64,000 bases of DNA from Actinotalea solisilvae (GTDB taxonomy: Bacteria; Actinomycetota; Actinomycetes; Actinomycetales; Cellulomonadaceae). Under the pieces are notes generated by a model. The model saw nothing but the letters and a program-made list of their open reading frames with translations, did not search any database and was not told the origin of the DNA. The stretch lies in the NCBI RefSeq assembly GCF_016464425.1, contig NZ_JADDKQ010000008.1, positions 26,532-90,531 on the forward strand, given 5' to 3'. A program made the translations under genes and the position numbers. Positions 40,595 through 48,428 of this stretch are shown piece after piece; the stretch's first letter is position 1; each line of letters starts with the position of its first letter.

Positions 40595-40600
40595 TAGCGT
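40595..40600 (+). promoter_or_regulatory. -10 element of the 40632 gene
   Basis: TAGCGT about 32 bases before the ATG at 40632, which has GAGGAGG as ribosome binding site. Confidence 0.35.
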
Positions 40601-40631
40601 GGTCGGATCGACCCGAGGAGGCGACGAGCGG

Positions 40632-41312
40632 ATGAGCACCGTGCTGCACCCCGTCGGCCCCCGGCCCCCGCAGGTCTACTGGGTCCGGCGGCTGGTCGTC
40701 CTGGCGCTGCTGGTCGTCCTGGTCGGTGCGGTCGCGGTGCTGTGGGGGGTGCTCGGCCGTGGTGCCGCCCCGGCGGACGGCGCCGACGGCGGCTCGGGCG
40801 AGGGCGCGGCGACCGTCGCCGAGGACGGGACGGACGTCGACGGCACCGCTGACGGCACCGCCGACGGCACGGCGGAGGGCACGGCGGACGCGGCCGCCGT
40901 GGCGCCGCCGGTCGATGCCGGCCCGCCGGTCTGCGCGCCCGCCGACCTCACGCTCGTCCTGTCGTCGGACGCCCGCACGTACCCGGCCGGGACGACCCCC
41001 ACGTTCACCGTGTCGCTCACCAACGCCGGTGCCGTCGCGTGCACCGTCGACGCGTCGGCCGCCCAGCGCGACGTCGTCGTGACGTCGGGCTCGGACCGCA
41101 TCTGGTCCTCGCTCGACTGCCCGGCCGACGCGACGCCGAACCTGCTCCTGCTCGAGCCCGGCGCGCGCACGGACGCCGCCGTGCCGTGGGCGCGGACGCG
41201 CTCGGCCGCGGGCTGCCCGACGGACCTGCCGGAGCCGCGCCCCGGCACCTACAGCGCGGTCGTCACGACGCTCGGCGCGACGAGCGCCGCCGCGGTCTTC
41301 GACCTCGGCTGA
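40632..41312 (+). CDS. Membrane-anchored extracytoplasmic protein with ADGT repeats, unknown
   Basis: A 226-residue protein: a short cytoplasmic N-terminus, one membrane helix (RRLVVLALLVVLVGAVAVLW) and a Gly/Asp/Thr linker with four tandem copies of the tetrapeptide ADGT/AEGT near residues 70-90. An outer beta-rich domain of about 130 residues follows, with YPAGTTPTFTVSLTNAGAVACTVDA, IWSSLDCPADATP and a late cysteine (AAGCPTDLP). The domain resembles DUF4232-like or intracellular-proteinase-inhibitor-like beta-sandwich proteins of actinobacteria, only loosely. GAGGAGG precedes the ATG. Its stop abuts that of the convergent VOC gene. Confidence 0.6.
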   Translation: MSTVLHPVGPRPPQVYWVRRLVVLALLVVLVGAVAVLWGVLGRGAAPADGADGGSGEGAATVAEDGTDVDGTADGTADGTAEGTADAAAVAPPVDAGPPVCAPADLTLVLSSDARTYPAGTTPTFTVSLTNAGAVACTVDASAAQRDVVVTSGSDRIWSSLDCPADATPNLLLLEPGARTDAAVPWARTRSAAGCPTDLPEPRPGTYSAVVTTLGATSAAAVFDLG

Positions 41313-41735
41313 TCAGCCCTCCGCGGCCTGGGCCTTCGCCGCGGCCTCCTCGGCCGCGCGCTCCGCGAGCCGGCCCGGCGTGCTGAGCAGGAGGCAGAAC
41401 TCGTTGCCCTCCGGATCCCCGAGCACGTGCCACGTCGCGTCGCGCTGCCCGACGTCGACCGGGGTCGCCCCGAGGGCCAGCAGGCGCTCGAGCTCGGCCT
41501 CCTGGCTCGACCCGTCGGCGGGGCGGATGTCGAGGTGGAGCCGGTTCTTGACCGACTTCTCCTCCGGGACCTTCTCGAACAGCAGGCCGCCCATGAGGTC
41601 CTCGGCGTGCGGGGCGACCCAGACGTCGCCCTCGTCGTCGACCGTCACCTCCCAGCCCAGCACCTCGGCCCACCAGCGGCCGAGCCGCTCCGGGTCCGCG
41701 CAGTCGACGACGAGCTGGCTGATGACGACTCCCAT
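41313..41735 (-). CDS. VOC (glyoxalase-like) domain protein
   Basis: A 140-residue vicinal-oxygen-chelate fold protein: ISQLVVDCADPERLGRWWAEVLGWEVTVDDEGD, then NRLHLDIRPADGSSQEAELERLLALGATPVDVG, and ATWHVLGDPEGNEFCLLLS, the pattern of the Glyoxalase_6 group. Potential metal ligands are His in LHLDI and Glu in GNEFC. The C-terminus is an Ala/Glu helix. The function is unknown; many relatives are binding proteins rather than enzymes. TAGCGT six bases upstream of the ATG indicates a leaderless mRNA. The stop codons of this and the convergent gene form TGATCA. Confidence 0.85.
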   Translation of the reverse strand: MGVVISQLVVDCADPERLGRWWAEVLGWEVTVDDEGDVWVAPHAEDLMGGLLFEKVPEEKSVKNRLHLDIRPADGSSQEAELERLLALGATPVDVGQRDATWHVLGDPEGNEFCLLLSTPGRLAERAAEEAAAKAQAAEG

Positions 41736-41741
41736 GGCGGC

Positions 41742-41747
41742 ACGCTA
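41742..41747 (-). promoter_or_regulatory. -10 element of leaderless VOC-gene promoter
   Basis: TAGCGT (minus strand), six bases before the ATG at 41735. Confidence 0.5.
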
Positions 41748-41776
41748 GACCGGGCCGGCGCGGGTCGCACCCGGCG

Positions 41777-43189
41777 TCAGCGACCGGTCGTGGTGAGGTC
41801 GCCGAGCGCGTCGAGGACCGCGACCGCGTCGTCGCCGTCGCGCAGCGTCGCGTCGAGGAAGGCGAGGGTGGCGGCCGCCGTCGTGCGCGGGCCGTCGGGG
41901 CGGTCGATGCTCCCGAGCAGCATCGGCACCGGGGGAAGGAACAGCGCGGCGTCCGTCAGGCTGAGATGGCCGGCGCGCGGCACGACGAGGCGGTAGGTCG
42001 GTCCGGCGCTGGCCGCCAGGGCGCGGTCGAGCGCGTCGGCGTAGGCGCGGTCGCCGTCGGCGCTCCCCGTCCCGGCGCCCGCGACGAGGGCGAGCACCGG
42101 CTGGGTCGGCGCGGGCGCACCGCGCGGGAACCCGTCGACGTCGACGACGGCGTCGACGCGCTCGTCGGTCGTCGCCGCGAGGAGGGCTGACGCCCCGCCG
42201 AGCGAGTGTCCCGTGAGTGCGACCCGCGAGGTGTCCGGGAGCCCGTCGAGCCGGTCCGGGAGCGTGCCGGGGCGTCCGAGCTGGTCGAGCGCGAAGGTGA
42301 GGTCCGCGGCGCGCACGGCCGCCCACGCCTCGGCGTTGCGGTCGTCCTGGGCGTCGTCGCCGCTCGCGGCCACCCGGCTCGGCACGACGGTGCCGTCCGT
42401 CAGGACCACGGCGGCGGAGTCGTAGGGGTGGTCCAGCGCGACGACGACGTAGCCGTGGCTCGCGAGCTCCTCGGCCCACGCGGTCGCCTGGGTCCGCACG
42501 CCCGCGAGCCCGGGCGAGAACAGGACGACGGGGAAGGACGCGTCGAGCGGGGCCGCGTCGACGACGGCCCCGCCGCGCGCCCGGACGGCCTCGTCGAGCA
42601 GGAACGCGGGGACGCCGAACTGCGCGCCGATGCCGGCGGCGACGGCGCTCGCCTCCTGGAGGTCGCGGCCGAGGTACGGCATGCGCTCGGCCCCGTCGAC
42701 GGACGCGGCGCCCGGCGCGGCCGGGTACCAGAGCTGGGCGACGACGGTGCGGCGGTCGCCCTCGTCGTCCGTCGCCGGCTCGGGCCGGTCGGGGTCCGTC
42801 CACTCGACGACGGTGGTGCCGACCTCGGCGGGGCCGGTCGGCTGCGGGAGGCGCAGGACCGGGAAGGCCCAGGCGGCGGCGGCACCCGCCGCGACGAGCC
42901 CGAGCGCTGCGACGACCCCGACCGCGCGCCACGCGGGGCGTCGGCGTCGCCCGTCGCCCCGCGGGGCAGCGCGCAGTCGTGCGGCCGCCACGGCGCCCGC
43001 GACCACCGCGGCGAGCACGAGCGGCAGGCGCTGCCACCGCGCGCCCTCGGCGACGACCACGACGACCGCGGCGGCGGCCACGAGCCCGGCGGCGAGCAGG
43101 ACGGTCGCCCGGCGGCGGTCGGCCGGCGTCCAGGGCGCGGCCGCGAGGAGCGCGAGCGGGACGAGCGCGACGACGTCGAGCAGGGGCAC
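41777..43189 (-). CDS. Membrane-anchored alpha/beta hydrolase (platelet-activating-factor acetylhydrolase-like)
   Basis: A 470-residue protein. Three hydrophobic segments lie in the first 120 residues (LLDVVALVPLALLAAAPW, AAGLVAAAAVVVVVA, VGVVAALGLVAAGAAAAW). The catalytic region follows: VAQLWYPAAPG, FPVVLFSPGLAGVRTQ (oxyanion strand), SHGYVVVALDHPYDS, the nucleophile elbow VALTGHSLGGASALLA, DAVVDVDGFPRG (acid) and VVPRAGHLSLTD (His). Order and motifs match PAF acetylhydrolase-like lipases. The hydrolase domain is likely outside or at the membrane face. GTGGAGG precedes the GTG start. Substrate unknown. Confidence 0.8.
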   Translation of the reverse strand: MPLLDVVALVPLALLAAAPWTPADRRRATVLLAAGLVAAAAVVVVVAEGARWQRLPLVLAAVVAGAVAAARLRAAPRGDGRRRRPAWRAVGVVAALGLVAAGAAAAWAFPVLRLPQPTGPAEVGTTVVEWTDPDRPEPATDDEGDRRTVVAQLWYPAAPGAASVDGAERMPYLGRDLQEASAVAAGIGAQFGVPAFLLDEAVRARGGAVVDAAPLDASFPVVLFSPGLAGVRTQATAWAEELASHGYVVVALDHPYDSAAVVLTDGTVVPSRVAASGDDAQDDRNAEAWAAVRAADLTFALDQLGRPGTLPDRLDGLPDTSRVALTGHSLGGASALLAATTDERVDAVVDVDGFPRGAPAPTQPVLALVAGAGTGSADGDRAYADALDRALAASAGPTYRLVVPRAGHLSLTDAALFLPPVPMLLGSIDRPDGPRTTAAATLAFLDATLRDGDDAVAVLDALGDLTTTGR

Positions 43190-43401
43190 GGCAGTCCTCC
43201 ACGGCAGGCCGCGCGGCGCGCGGCGAGGGCGCCGGCGTCCGACCGGCGGCGCCGGCGTCGAGCCGGCCCGGTCAGCCTCGCGCGGCGTGGCGGCGGGGCG
43301 CGTCCACCGCGGGGACCGGCGTGCGCTGCCTGACGTCCGACCGGGGCACGACCCGGAGGCGGGGCCCGCCTCGGCGTCCCCGCGGCGTCACGCCCGACGG
43401 G

Positions 43402-44487
43402 TCAGACGTAGCGCTCGAGGATGCTCGACTCCGCGAGGCGGGACAGCCCCTCGCGCACGGCTCGGGCGCGCTGCTCGCCGACGCCGTCCACCGCCATGAG
43501 CTCGTCGATGCCCGCGGCGAGGAGCTTCTGCAGCCCGCCGAAGTGGCCGACGAGGCGGTCGACGATGGTGCCCGGCAGGCGGGGCACCTTCGACAGCAGG
43601 CGGTAGCCCCGCGGGCCGACGGCGCCGTCGAGCGAGTCGTCGACCGACGCGAGGCCGAGGATGCGGGCGATGTGGGCGAGGTCGAGCAGCTCGTTGGCGT
43701 CGAGGCGCGCGAGCGCCGCCTGGACCTCGGTGAGCGACCGCCCGGAGCGGCCCGCCTCGACGTAGTCGCGGATGACGAGCTGCCGGTCCGAGCCGATGCC
43801 GCCGACGAGCTCGTCGAGCTGGAGGGCCATGAGGCGGCCGTCCGTCCCCAGCTCGACGACGTAGCCCGCGATCTCCTCCGAGATGCGACGCACCATCTCG
43901 AGCCGCTGGACGACCGCGGTCACGTCGCGGACGGTGACGAGGTCCTCGATCTCGAGCGCCGACAGGGTGCCGCTGACCTCGTCGAGGCGGGACTTGTACC
44001 GCTCGAGCGTCGCGAGAGCCTGGTTGGCGCGCGACTGGATGACGTCCGAGCCCTCGAGCACGTAGCGGCTGCCGCCGACGTACAGGGCGATGATGCGCAT
44101 GGACTGGCTCACCGACACCACGGGGAAGCCCGACTGCTTGGCCACGCGCTCGGCGGTGCGGTGCCGCGTGCCGGACTCGGTGGTCTCGATGCTCGGGTCC
44201 GGCAGCAGCTGGACGGCCGCGCGCAGGATCTTCGTCGCGTCGGCGTTCACGACGACGGCCCCGTCCATCTTCGCGAGCTCGCGCAGCCGGGTCGCGGAGA
44301 AGTCGACGTCGAGCGCGAAGCCGCCCGAGCACATCGACTCGACCACCTTGTCGTGGCCCAGGACGATGAGGGCGCCGGTGCGGCCGCGCAGGATCCGCTC
44401 GAGCCCGTCGCGCAGCTCGGTGCCCGGCGCGACGGCGGCGAGCGTGAGGCGCAGCAGCTCGTCCGCGGAGCGCTCGGTCGTGACCAC
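43402..44487 (-). CDS. disA: DNA integrity scanning diadenylate cyclase DisA
   Basis: A 361-residue enzyme that makes cyclic di-AMP from two ATP while scanning DNA. The DAC domain has [20 protein letters not shown], the catalytic [10 protein letters not shown] (DGA motif) and [16 protein letters not shown] (RHR motif). A helical spine follows, and the C-terminal DNA-binding helix-hairpin-helix domain contains [21 protein letters not shown] and [18 protein letters not shown]. Length equals the family (about 357). It is nine bases after radA, the conserved actinobacterial and Bacillus pairing in which RadA restrains DisA. It also has its own -10 (TAGGAT) overlapping the radA stop. Confidence 0.96.
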   Translation of the reverse strand: MVTTERSADELLRLTLAAVAPGTELRDGLERILRGRTGALIVLGHDKVVESMCSGGFALDVDFSATRLRELAKMDGAVVVNADATKILRAAVQLLPDPSIETTESGTRHRTAERVAKQSGFPVVSVSQSMRIIALYVGGSRYVLEGSDVIQSRANQALATLERYKSRLDEVSGTLSALEIEDLVTVRDVTAVVQRLEMVRRISEEIAGYVVELGTDGRLMALQLDELVGGIGSDRQLVIRDYVEAGRSGRSLTEVQAALARLDANELLDLAHIARILGLASVDDSLDGAVGPRGYRLLSKVPRLPGTIVDRLVGHFGGLQKLLAAGIDELMAVDGVGEQRARAVREGLSRLAESSILERYV

Positions 44488-44493
44488 GGGCGA

Positions 44494-44499
44494 ATCCTA
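44494..44499 (-). promoter_or_regulatory. -10 element of an internal leaderless disA promoter
   Basis: TAGGAT (minus strand), six bases before the GTG at 44487. Its TAG is also the stop codon of radA, so disA could be transcribed separately from radA. Confidence 0.45.
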
Positions 44500-45933
44500 C
44501 GTGACCTGGGGCGACGGCGGACGGACCCGGTCCGCGCGGGCGAGCACCAGCGCCCGGCCCAGGTCCGGCGCCTCGAGGACCTCGAGACCGTCGGGCACCT
44601 GACCACGGCCGACGCCGCCCGTCGGGACCACGGCGCGCGTGAAACCGAGCCGGCGCGCCTCCGCGAGCCGCTGGGTCAGCCCCACCACGGGCCGGATCTC
44701 GCCCGCGAGCCCGACCTCGCCGAGCGCGACGAGGCCGTCGACGAGCGGGGCGTCCTCCATGCCGCTGGCGACCGCGAGCGCGACCGCGAGGTCGGCCGCG
44801 GGCTCGACCACCCGCGCGCCGCCGATGGTCGACACGTACACGTCCTTGTCGGCGAGCGGGACCCCGCCGCGGCGCTGGAGGACCGCGAGGATCATCGCGA
44901 GCCGGCTGCCGTCGACGCCGCTCGTCGTGCGCCGGGGGTTGCTCAGCTGCGACGGCACGACGAGCGCCTGGAGCTCCGTGGCGAGCGGACGGCGGCCCTC
45001 GAGCGTGACCGTGACGCACGTCCCGGGGACGTGGTGGAGCGTGTGGGAGAGGAAGAGGCCCGAGGGGTCGGCGAGCCCGACGATGCCCGTCTCGGTGAGG
45101 TCGAAGCAGCCCACCTCGTCCGTCGGCCCGTAGCGGTTCTTCGTGGCACGCACGAGCCGCAGGCGCGAGTGCCGGTCGCCCTCGAACTGGCACACGACGT
45201 CGACCAGGTGCTCGAGCGTGCGCGGGCCCGCGACGCTCCCGTCCTTCGTCACGTGGCCGACGAGCACCGCCGGCAGGTCTCGCTCCTTGGCCGCGGCGAT
45301 GAGCGCGGCCGCGACCTCACGCACCTGGCCGACGCCACCCGGGGCGCCCTCGACCTGGGCCGACGCGATGGTCTGCACCGAGTCGACGACGAGCATGGTC
45401 GGCGACGTCGCCTCGATGTGGCCGAGCACGGCGCCGAGGTCCGTCTCGGCCGCGAGCAGGAGGCCGGGCGCGAGCGCGCCGATGCGCTCGGCGCGCAGCC
45501 GGACCTGCCCCGCCGACTCCTCGCCCGTGACGTACAGCACGCGCTGGCCCTCGGCGCGGGCGAGCCGGGCGGCGACGTCGAGCAGCAGCGTCGACTTGCC
45601 CACGCCCGGCTCGCCCGCCATGAGGACGACGGCGCCCGGGACGAGGCCGCCGCCGAGCACGCGGTCCAGCTCGTCCACGCCCGTCGGACGCGCGCGCGCC
45701 GTCTCGACGTCGATGTCCCCGATGGGGCGCGCGGGCGTGCGCGACGTCGTGACGACCGTGCGCGGACCCGCCGCCGACGCCGCGTCCTCGACGACCGTGC
45801 CCCACGCCTGGCACTCGCCGCACCGCCCGGCCCACTTGGCTGCGGTCCACCCGCACTCGAGGCACGTGTAGCCCGGACGGGCGGCGCGTCCGGCGCGTGC
45901 GGCGGGACGGGTCGAGGCGCTCGGGGAGGGCAT
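44497..45933 (-). CDS. radA: DNA repair protein RadA
   Basis: A 478-residue RecA-like ATPase that helps branch migration in recombination. It begins with a zinc finger (YTCLECGWTAAKWAGRCGEC), then Walker A GEPGVGKSTLLLDVA, Walker B in TMLVVDSVQTI, the RadA-specific KNRYGPTDEVGCFDLTETGI, and a C-terminal Lon-protease-like domain (GGARVVEPAADLAVALAVAS, ALGEVGLAGEIRPV). A Pro/Ala/Ser N-terminal extension of about 20 residues precedes the finger. TACCGT six bases upstream of the ATG gives a leaderless start. It is the first gene of the radA-disA operon. Confidence 0.96.
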   Translation of the reverse strand: MPSPSASTRPAARAGRAARPGYTCLECGWTAAKWAGRCGECQAWGTVVEDAASAAGPRTVVTTSRTPARPIGDIDVETARARPTGVDELDRVLGGGLVPGAVVLMAGEPGVGKSTLLLDVAARLARAEGQRVLYVTGEESAGQVRLRAERIGALAPGLLLAAETDLGAVLGHIEATSPTMLVVDSVQTIASAQVEGAPGGVGQVREVAAALIAAAKERDLPAVLVGHVTKDGSVAGPRTLEHLVDVVCQFEGDRHSRLRLVRATKNRYGPTDEVGCFDLTETGIVGLADPSGLFLSHTLHHVPGTCVTVTLEGRRPLATELQALVVPSQLSNPRRTTSGVDGSRLAMILAVLQRRGGVPLADKDVYVSTIGGARVVEPAADLAVALAVASGMEDAPLVDGLVALGEVGLAGEIRPVVGLTQRLAEARRLGFTRAVVPTGGVGRGQVPDGLEVLEAPDLGRALVLARADRVRPPSPQVT

Positions 45934-45939
45934 GGCGGG

Positions 45940-45945
45940 ACGGTA
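45940..45945 (-). promoter_or_regulatory. -10 element of leaderless radA promoter
   Basis: TACCGT (minus strand), six bases before the ATG at 45933. Confidence 0.5.
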
Positions 45946-46022
45946 GCCCGGCCCTCCGACACGACCCGGCCGACGCGCCAGGGACGCGTCCCGTCGCGCC
46001 GGACGTGCCCGTGGCGCGGTCG

Positions 46023-46028
46023 TAGGGT
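46023..46028 (+). promoter_or_regulatory. -10 element of leaderless tetR promoter
   Basis: TAGGGT, six bases before the ATG at 46035. Confidence 0.5.
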
Positions 46029-46034
46029 GCGTCC

Positions 46035-46676
46035 ATGAGCCACCCCGGCGACCCCGTCCCGGCCGGCGACCCGGCCGGGCCCGGCGCGCGCCCCCGCGGC
46101 CGCCGGACCGGCGGCAGCGCGGTCGAGGACATCCTCGAGGCGGCGCGCGTCGAGTTCGCCGAGCGGGGGTACGGGGCGACGAGCGTGCGGGGCGTCGCGC
46201 GCCGCGCCGGGGTCGACCCGGGCCTGGTGCGCTACTACTTCGGCGGGGGCAAGGGCGAGCTCTTCGCGATGGCGGTCGGGCGACGCGCGATCGACCCGGC
46301 CACGACCATCGCCGACCTCGTCGCGGGCGGCGTGGACGGCCTCGGCCCGCGGCTGCTCGAGGTCGTCCTGCGCACCTGGGACCAGCCCGGTGGGCGCGAG
46401 CGGTTCCGCACGGTCATCGCGACCACCGCGACGGGGCACGACCACCTCGTGCGTGACTTCCTGGCGGGCGAGGTCCTGGGCCGCGTGCGCGCGGCGCTCG
46501 ACGGGCCGGACGCGGACCTGCGCGTGGGCCTCGTCGCGAGCCAGCTCGCCGGCCTCCTCGTCGCTCGCCACGTGCTCGAGGTGGAGCCCGTCGCGTCGGC
46601 GGAGGTCGACGCGCTCGTCGCCGCCGTCGGCCCCGTGCTCCAGCACCTCCTCACCGGCGACCTCGGGCACCGCTGA
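46035..46676 (+). CDS. TetR family regulator of the adjacent ABC exporter
   Basis: A 213-residue TetR protein. After a Pro/Gly/Arg-rich N-terminus of 25 residues comes AVEDILEAARVEFAERGYGATSVRGVARRAGVDPGLVRYYFGGGKGELF, a clean TetR helix-turn-helix. The C-terminal half includes RFRTVIATTATGHDHLVRDFLAGEVLGR, the pattern of the TetR_C group often next to drug ABC transporters. It is followed 50 bases later by an ATPase and permease in the same direction, so it is probably their repressor and co-transcribed or autoregulated. Leaderless start. Confidence 0.88.
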   Translation: MSHPGDPVPAGDPAGPGARPRGRRTGGSAVEDILEAARVEFAERGYGATSVRGVARRAGVDPGLVRYYFGGGKGELFAMAVGRRAIDPATTIADLVAGGVDGLGPRLLEVVLRTWDQPGGRERFRTVIATTATGHDHLVRDFLAGEVLGRVRAALDGPDADLRVGLVASQLAGLLVARHVLEVEPVASAEVDALVAAVGPVLQHLLTGDLGHR

Positions 46677-46726
46677 CCGGCGAGCGGGTCTTGCGCACGG
46701 GGCGCCGGAGGAGCAGTATTCCCCAC

Positions 46727-47581
46727 ATGAGGAAAAGCCCTCCCTTGTCTGCCCCAGGCGTCGGCGCGGCGCCCGCGGGTGTCCCCGCCGAACGACCGGC
46801 CGCCGTGCGGACGTCGGCGCTGCGCGTCGTGCGGGGCGGCGCCGTGGCGCTCGCCGGGCTCGACGTCGTCGTGCCCGCCGGGCAGGTCGTCGGCCTGCTC
46901 GGGCCGAGCGGGAGCGGCAAGACGACGTTCATGCGGGCCGTGGTCGGCGTCCAGGTGGTCGACTCGGGCGTGGTCGAGGTGCTCGGCCTCCCGGCGGGGC
47001 ACCCGGACCTGCGCCGCCGCGTCGGCTACGTCAGCCAGGCGCCGAGCGTCTACACGGACCTCTCGGTGCGGGACAACCTCCGCTACTTCGCGACGGTCCT
47101 GCGCGCCGGACGCGCCGACGTCGACCGCGTGCTCGCCGAGGTCGACCTCGTGCGGCTCGCGGAGCGCCGCGTCGGCGTGCTCTCGGGCGGCGAGCGGTCG
47201 CGGGTGTCGCTCGCCGTCGCGCTGCTCGCGCGGCCCGAGCTGCTCGTGCTCGACGAGCCCACGGTCGGGCTCGACCCGGTTCTGCGCCGCGACCTCTGGG
47301 CGCTGTTCCGCAGGCTCAGCGCCGACGGCGTCTCGCTCCTCGTCTCGAGCCACGTCATGGACGAGGCGCAGCGGTGCGACCGGCTGCTGCTGCTGCGCGA
47401 CGGGCACCTCCTCGCGGACGCGACGCTCCCCGACCTGCTCGCGCGCACGGGTGCCTCCGACGTCGAGGCCGCGTTCCTCGCGCTCGTCGACCGCGGCTCG
47501 GCGGGTGCGCCCGCCGACGCGCCACCGGACCACCACGCCCGGCACGCCGCGGCGCCGACGCCCACCGGGGGGCGTCCGTGA
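46727..47581 (+). CDS. ABC transporter ATP-binding protein (drug/antibiotic exporter type)
   Basis: A 284-residue ATPase. Walker A is LLGPSGSGKTTFMRAVVG, the Q-loop VGYVSQAPSVYTDLSV, the signature LSGGERSRVSLAVALLARP, Walker B LLVLDEPTVGLDP, and the H-loop LVSSHVMDEAQRCD. The first 30 residues and the last 40 (Ala/His/Pro-rich) are extensions. The partner permease starts in a GTGA overlap at its stop. The TTFMRAVVGVQ and VRDNLRYFATVLR blocks are typical of DrrA-like exporters. The ATG at 46727 is uncertain because the GGAGGAG box is about 14 bases upstream. Confidence 0.9.
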   Translation: MRKSPPLSAPGVGAAPAGVPAERPAAVRTSALRVVRGGAVALAGLDVVVPAGQVVGLLGPSGSGKTTFMRAVVGVQVVDSGVVEVLGLPAGHPDLRRRVGYVSQAPSVYTDLSVRDNLRYFATVLRAGRADVDRVLAEVDLVRLAERRVGVLSGGERSRVSLAVALLARPELLVLDEPTVGLDPVLRRDLWALFRRLSADGVSLLVSSHVMDEAQRCDRLLLLRDGHLLADATLPDLLARTGASDVEAAFLALVDRGSAGAPADAPPDHHARHAAAPTPTGGRP

Positions 47582-48309
47582 GCGCGCGGCCGACCCTGGC
47601 GACGGCCGGTCGCGTCCTGCGCCAGCTGCGCCACGACCACCGCACGATCGCCCTCCTCCTCGGGCTGCCGTGCGTCGTCCTCGGACTGGTGGCGTGGATG
47701 TTCGAGGGCACTCCGGTGCTCGACCGCTTCGGGCCGCTGCTGCTCGGGCTCTTCCCGCTCATCGTGATGTTCGCCGTGACGAGCGTCGCGACCCTGCGCG
47801 AGCGGCAGACCGGGACCCTCGAGCGGCTCATGACCACGCCGGTCGGGCGGGGCGACGTCGTGCTCGGCTACGCGCTCGCGTTCGGCGCGATGGCCGTGCT
47901 CCAGGCCCTCGTGGTCACGGGCTTCGCGGTCTACGTGCTCGGCATGGACGTCGCGGGGGACCTCTGGGTCGTCGTCCTCGTCGCGGTGCTCGACGCGCTG
48001 CTCGGGACCGCGCTGGGGCTCGCGGCCTCGGCCGTCGCCCGGACCGAGTTCCAGGCCGTGCAGATGATGCCGGTGATCATCTTCCCGCAGCTGGTCACGG
48101 CCGGGCTCTTCATGCCGCGCGACCAGATGCCCGCGGTGCTCGAGGCCGTCTCGCGCGCCATGCCGCTGACCTACGGGCTGGAGGCGCTCCAGGAGCTCGC
48201 GGCGGGTGCAGGCCTCGTCGACGTGCGCGGGGCCGTCGGTGCGATCGTCGCGTTCATCGTGGGCGCCCTGCTGCTCGGCGCGACGACGCTGCGTCGGCGC
48301 ACCCCGTAG
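47578..48309 (+). CDS. ABC-2 type permease of drug/antibiotic exporter
   Basis: A 243-residue membrane protein with six hydrophobic helices, e.g. IALLLGLPCVVLGLVAWMF, LLGLFPLIVMFAVTSVATL and VVVLVAVLDALLGTALGLAAS. The ABC-2 signature RERQTGTLERLMTTPVGRGDVVLGY occurs after the second helix, and FPQLVTAGLFMPRDQMPAVLEAVSRAMPLTYGLEAL near the C-terminus. Translation starts at a GTG overlapping the ATPase stop (GTGA), so the two are coupled and form one exporter. Substrate unknown; lipid or drug efflux is the usual role. Confidence 0.9.
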   Translation: MSARPTLATAGRVLRQLRHDHRTIALLLGLPCVVLGLVAWMFEGTPVLDRFGPLLLGLFPLIVMFAVTSVATLRERQTGTLERLMTTPVGRGDVVLGYALAFGAMAVLQALVVTGFAVYVLGMDVAGDLWVVVLVAVLDALLGTALGLAASAVARTEFQAVQMMPVIIFPQLVTAGLFMPRDQMPAVLEAVSRAMPLTYGLEALQELAAGAGLVDVRGAVGAIVAFIVGALLLGATTLRRRTP

Positions 48310-48392
48310 CCGACGCGTCCGCCTGTCCACGCGCGGCGCCGCTGCGGCTCGACGGCGCCGGGCGGGTCCCCGACCGGGCGCGGGCCAGGCCC

Positions 48393-48398
48393 TAGGCT
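48393..48398 (+). promoter_or_regulatory. -10 element ahead of the 48429 gene
   Basis: TAGGCT about 30 bases before the ATG at 48429, which has AGGGAG as ribosome binding site. Confidence 0.35.
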
Positions 48399-48428
48399 GG
48401 CCGCGCACAGCACCGGCAGGGAGTGACG

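Noticed and set aside
40840..40895. Tandem 12-base repeats
   Set aside because: They encode the ADGT/AEGT linker of a membrane-anchored protein; simple coding repeats, not an independent element.
42979..46038. 1019-codon plus-strand open frame opposite disA/radA
   Set aside because: Low-complexity Arg/Asp/Leu content and complete overlap with two certain genes.
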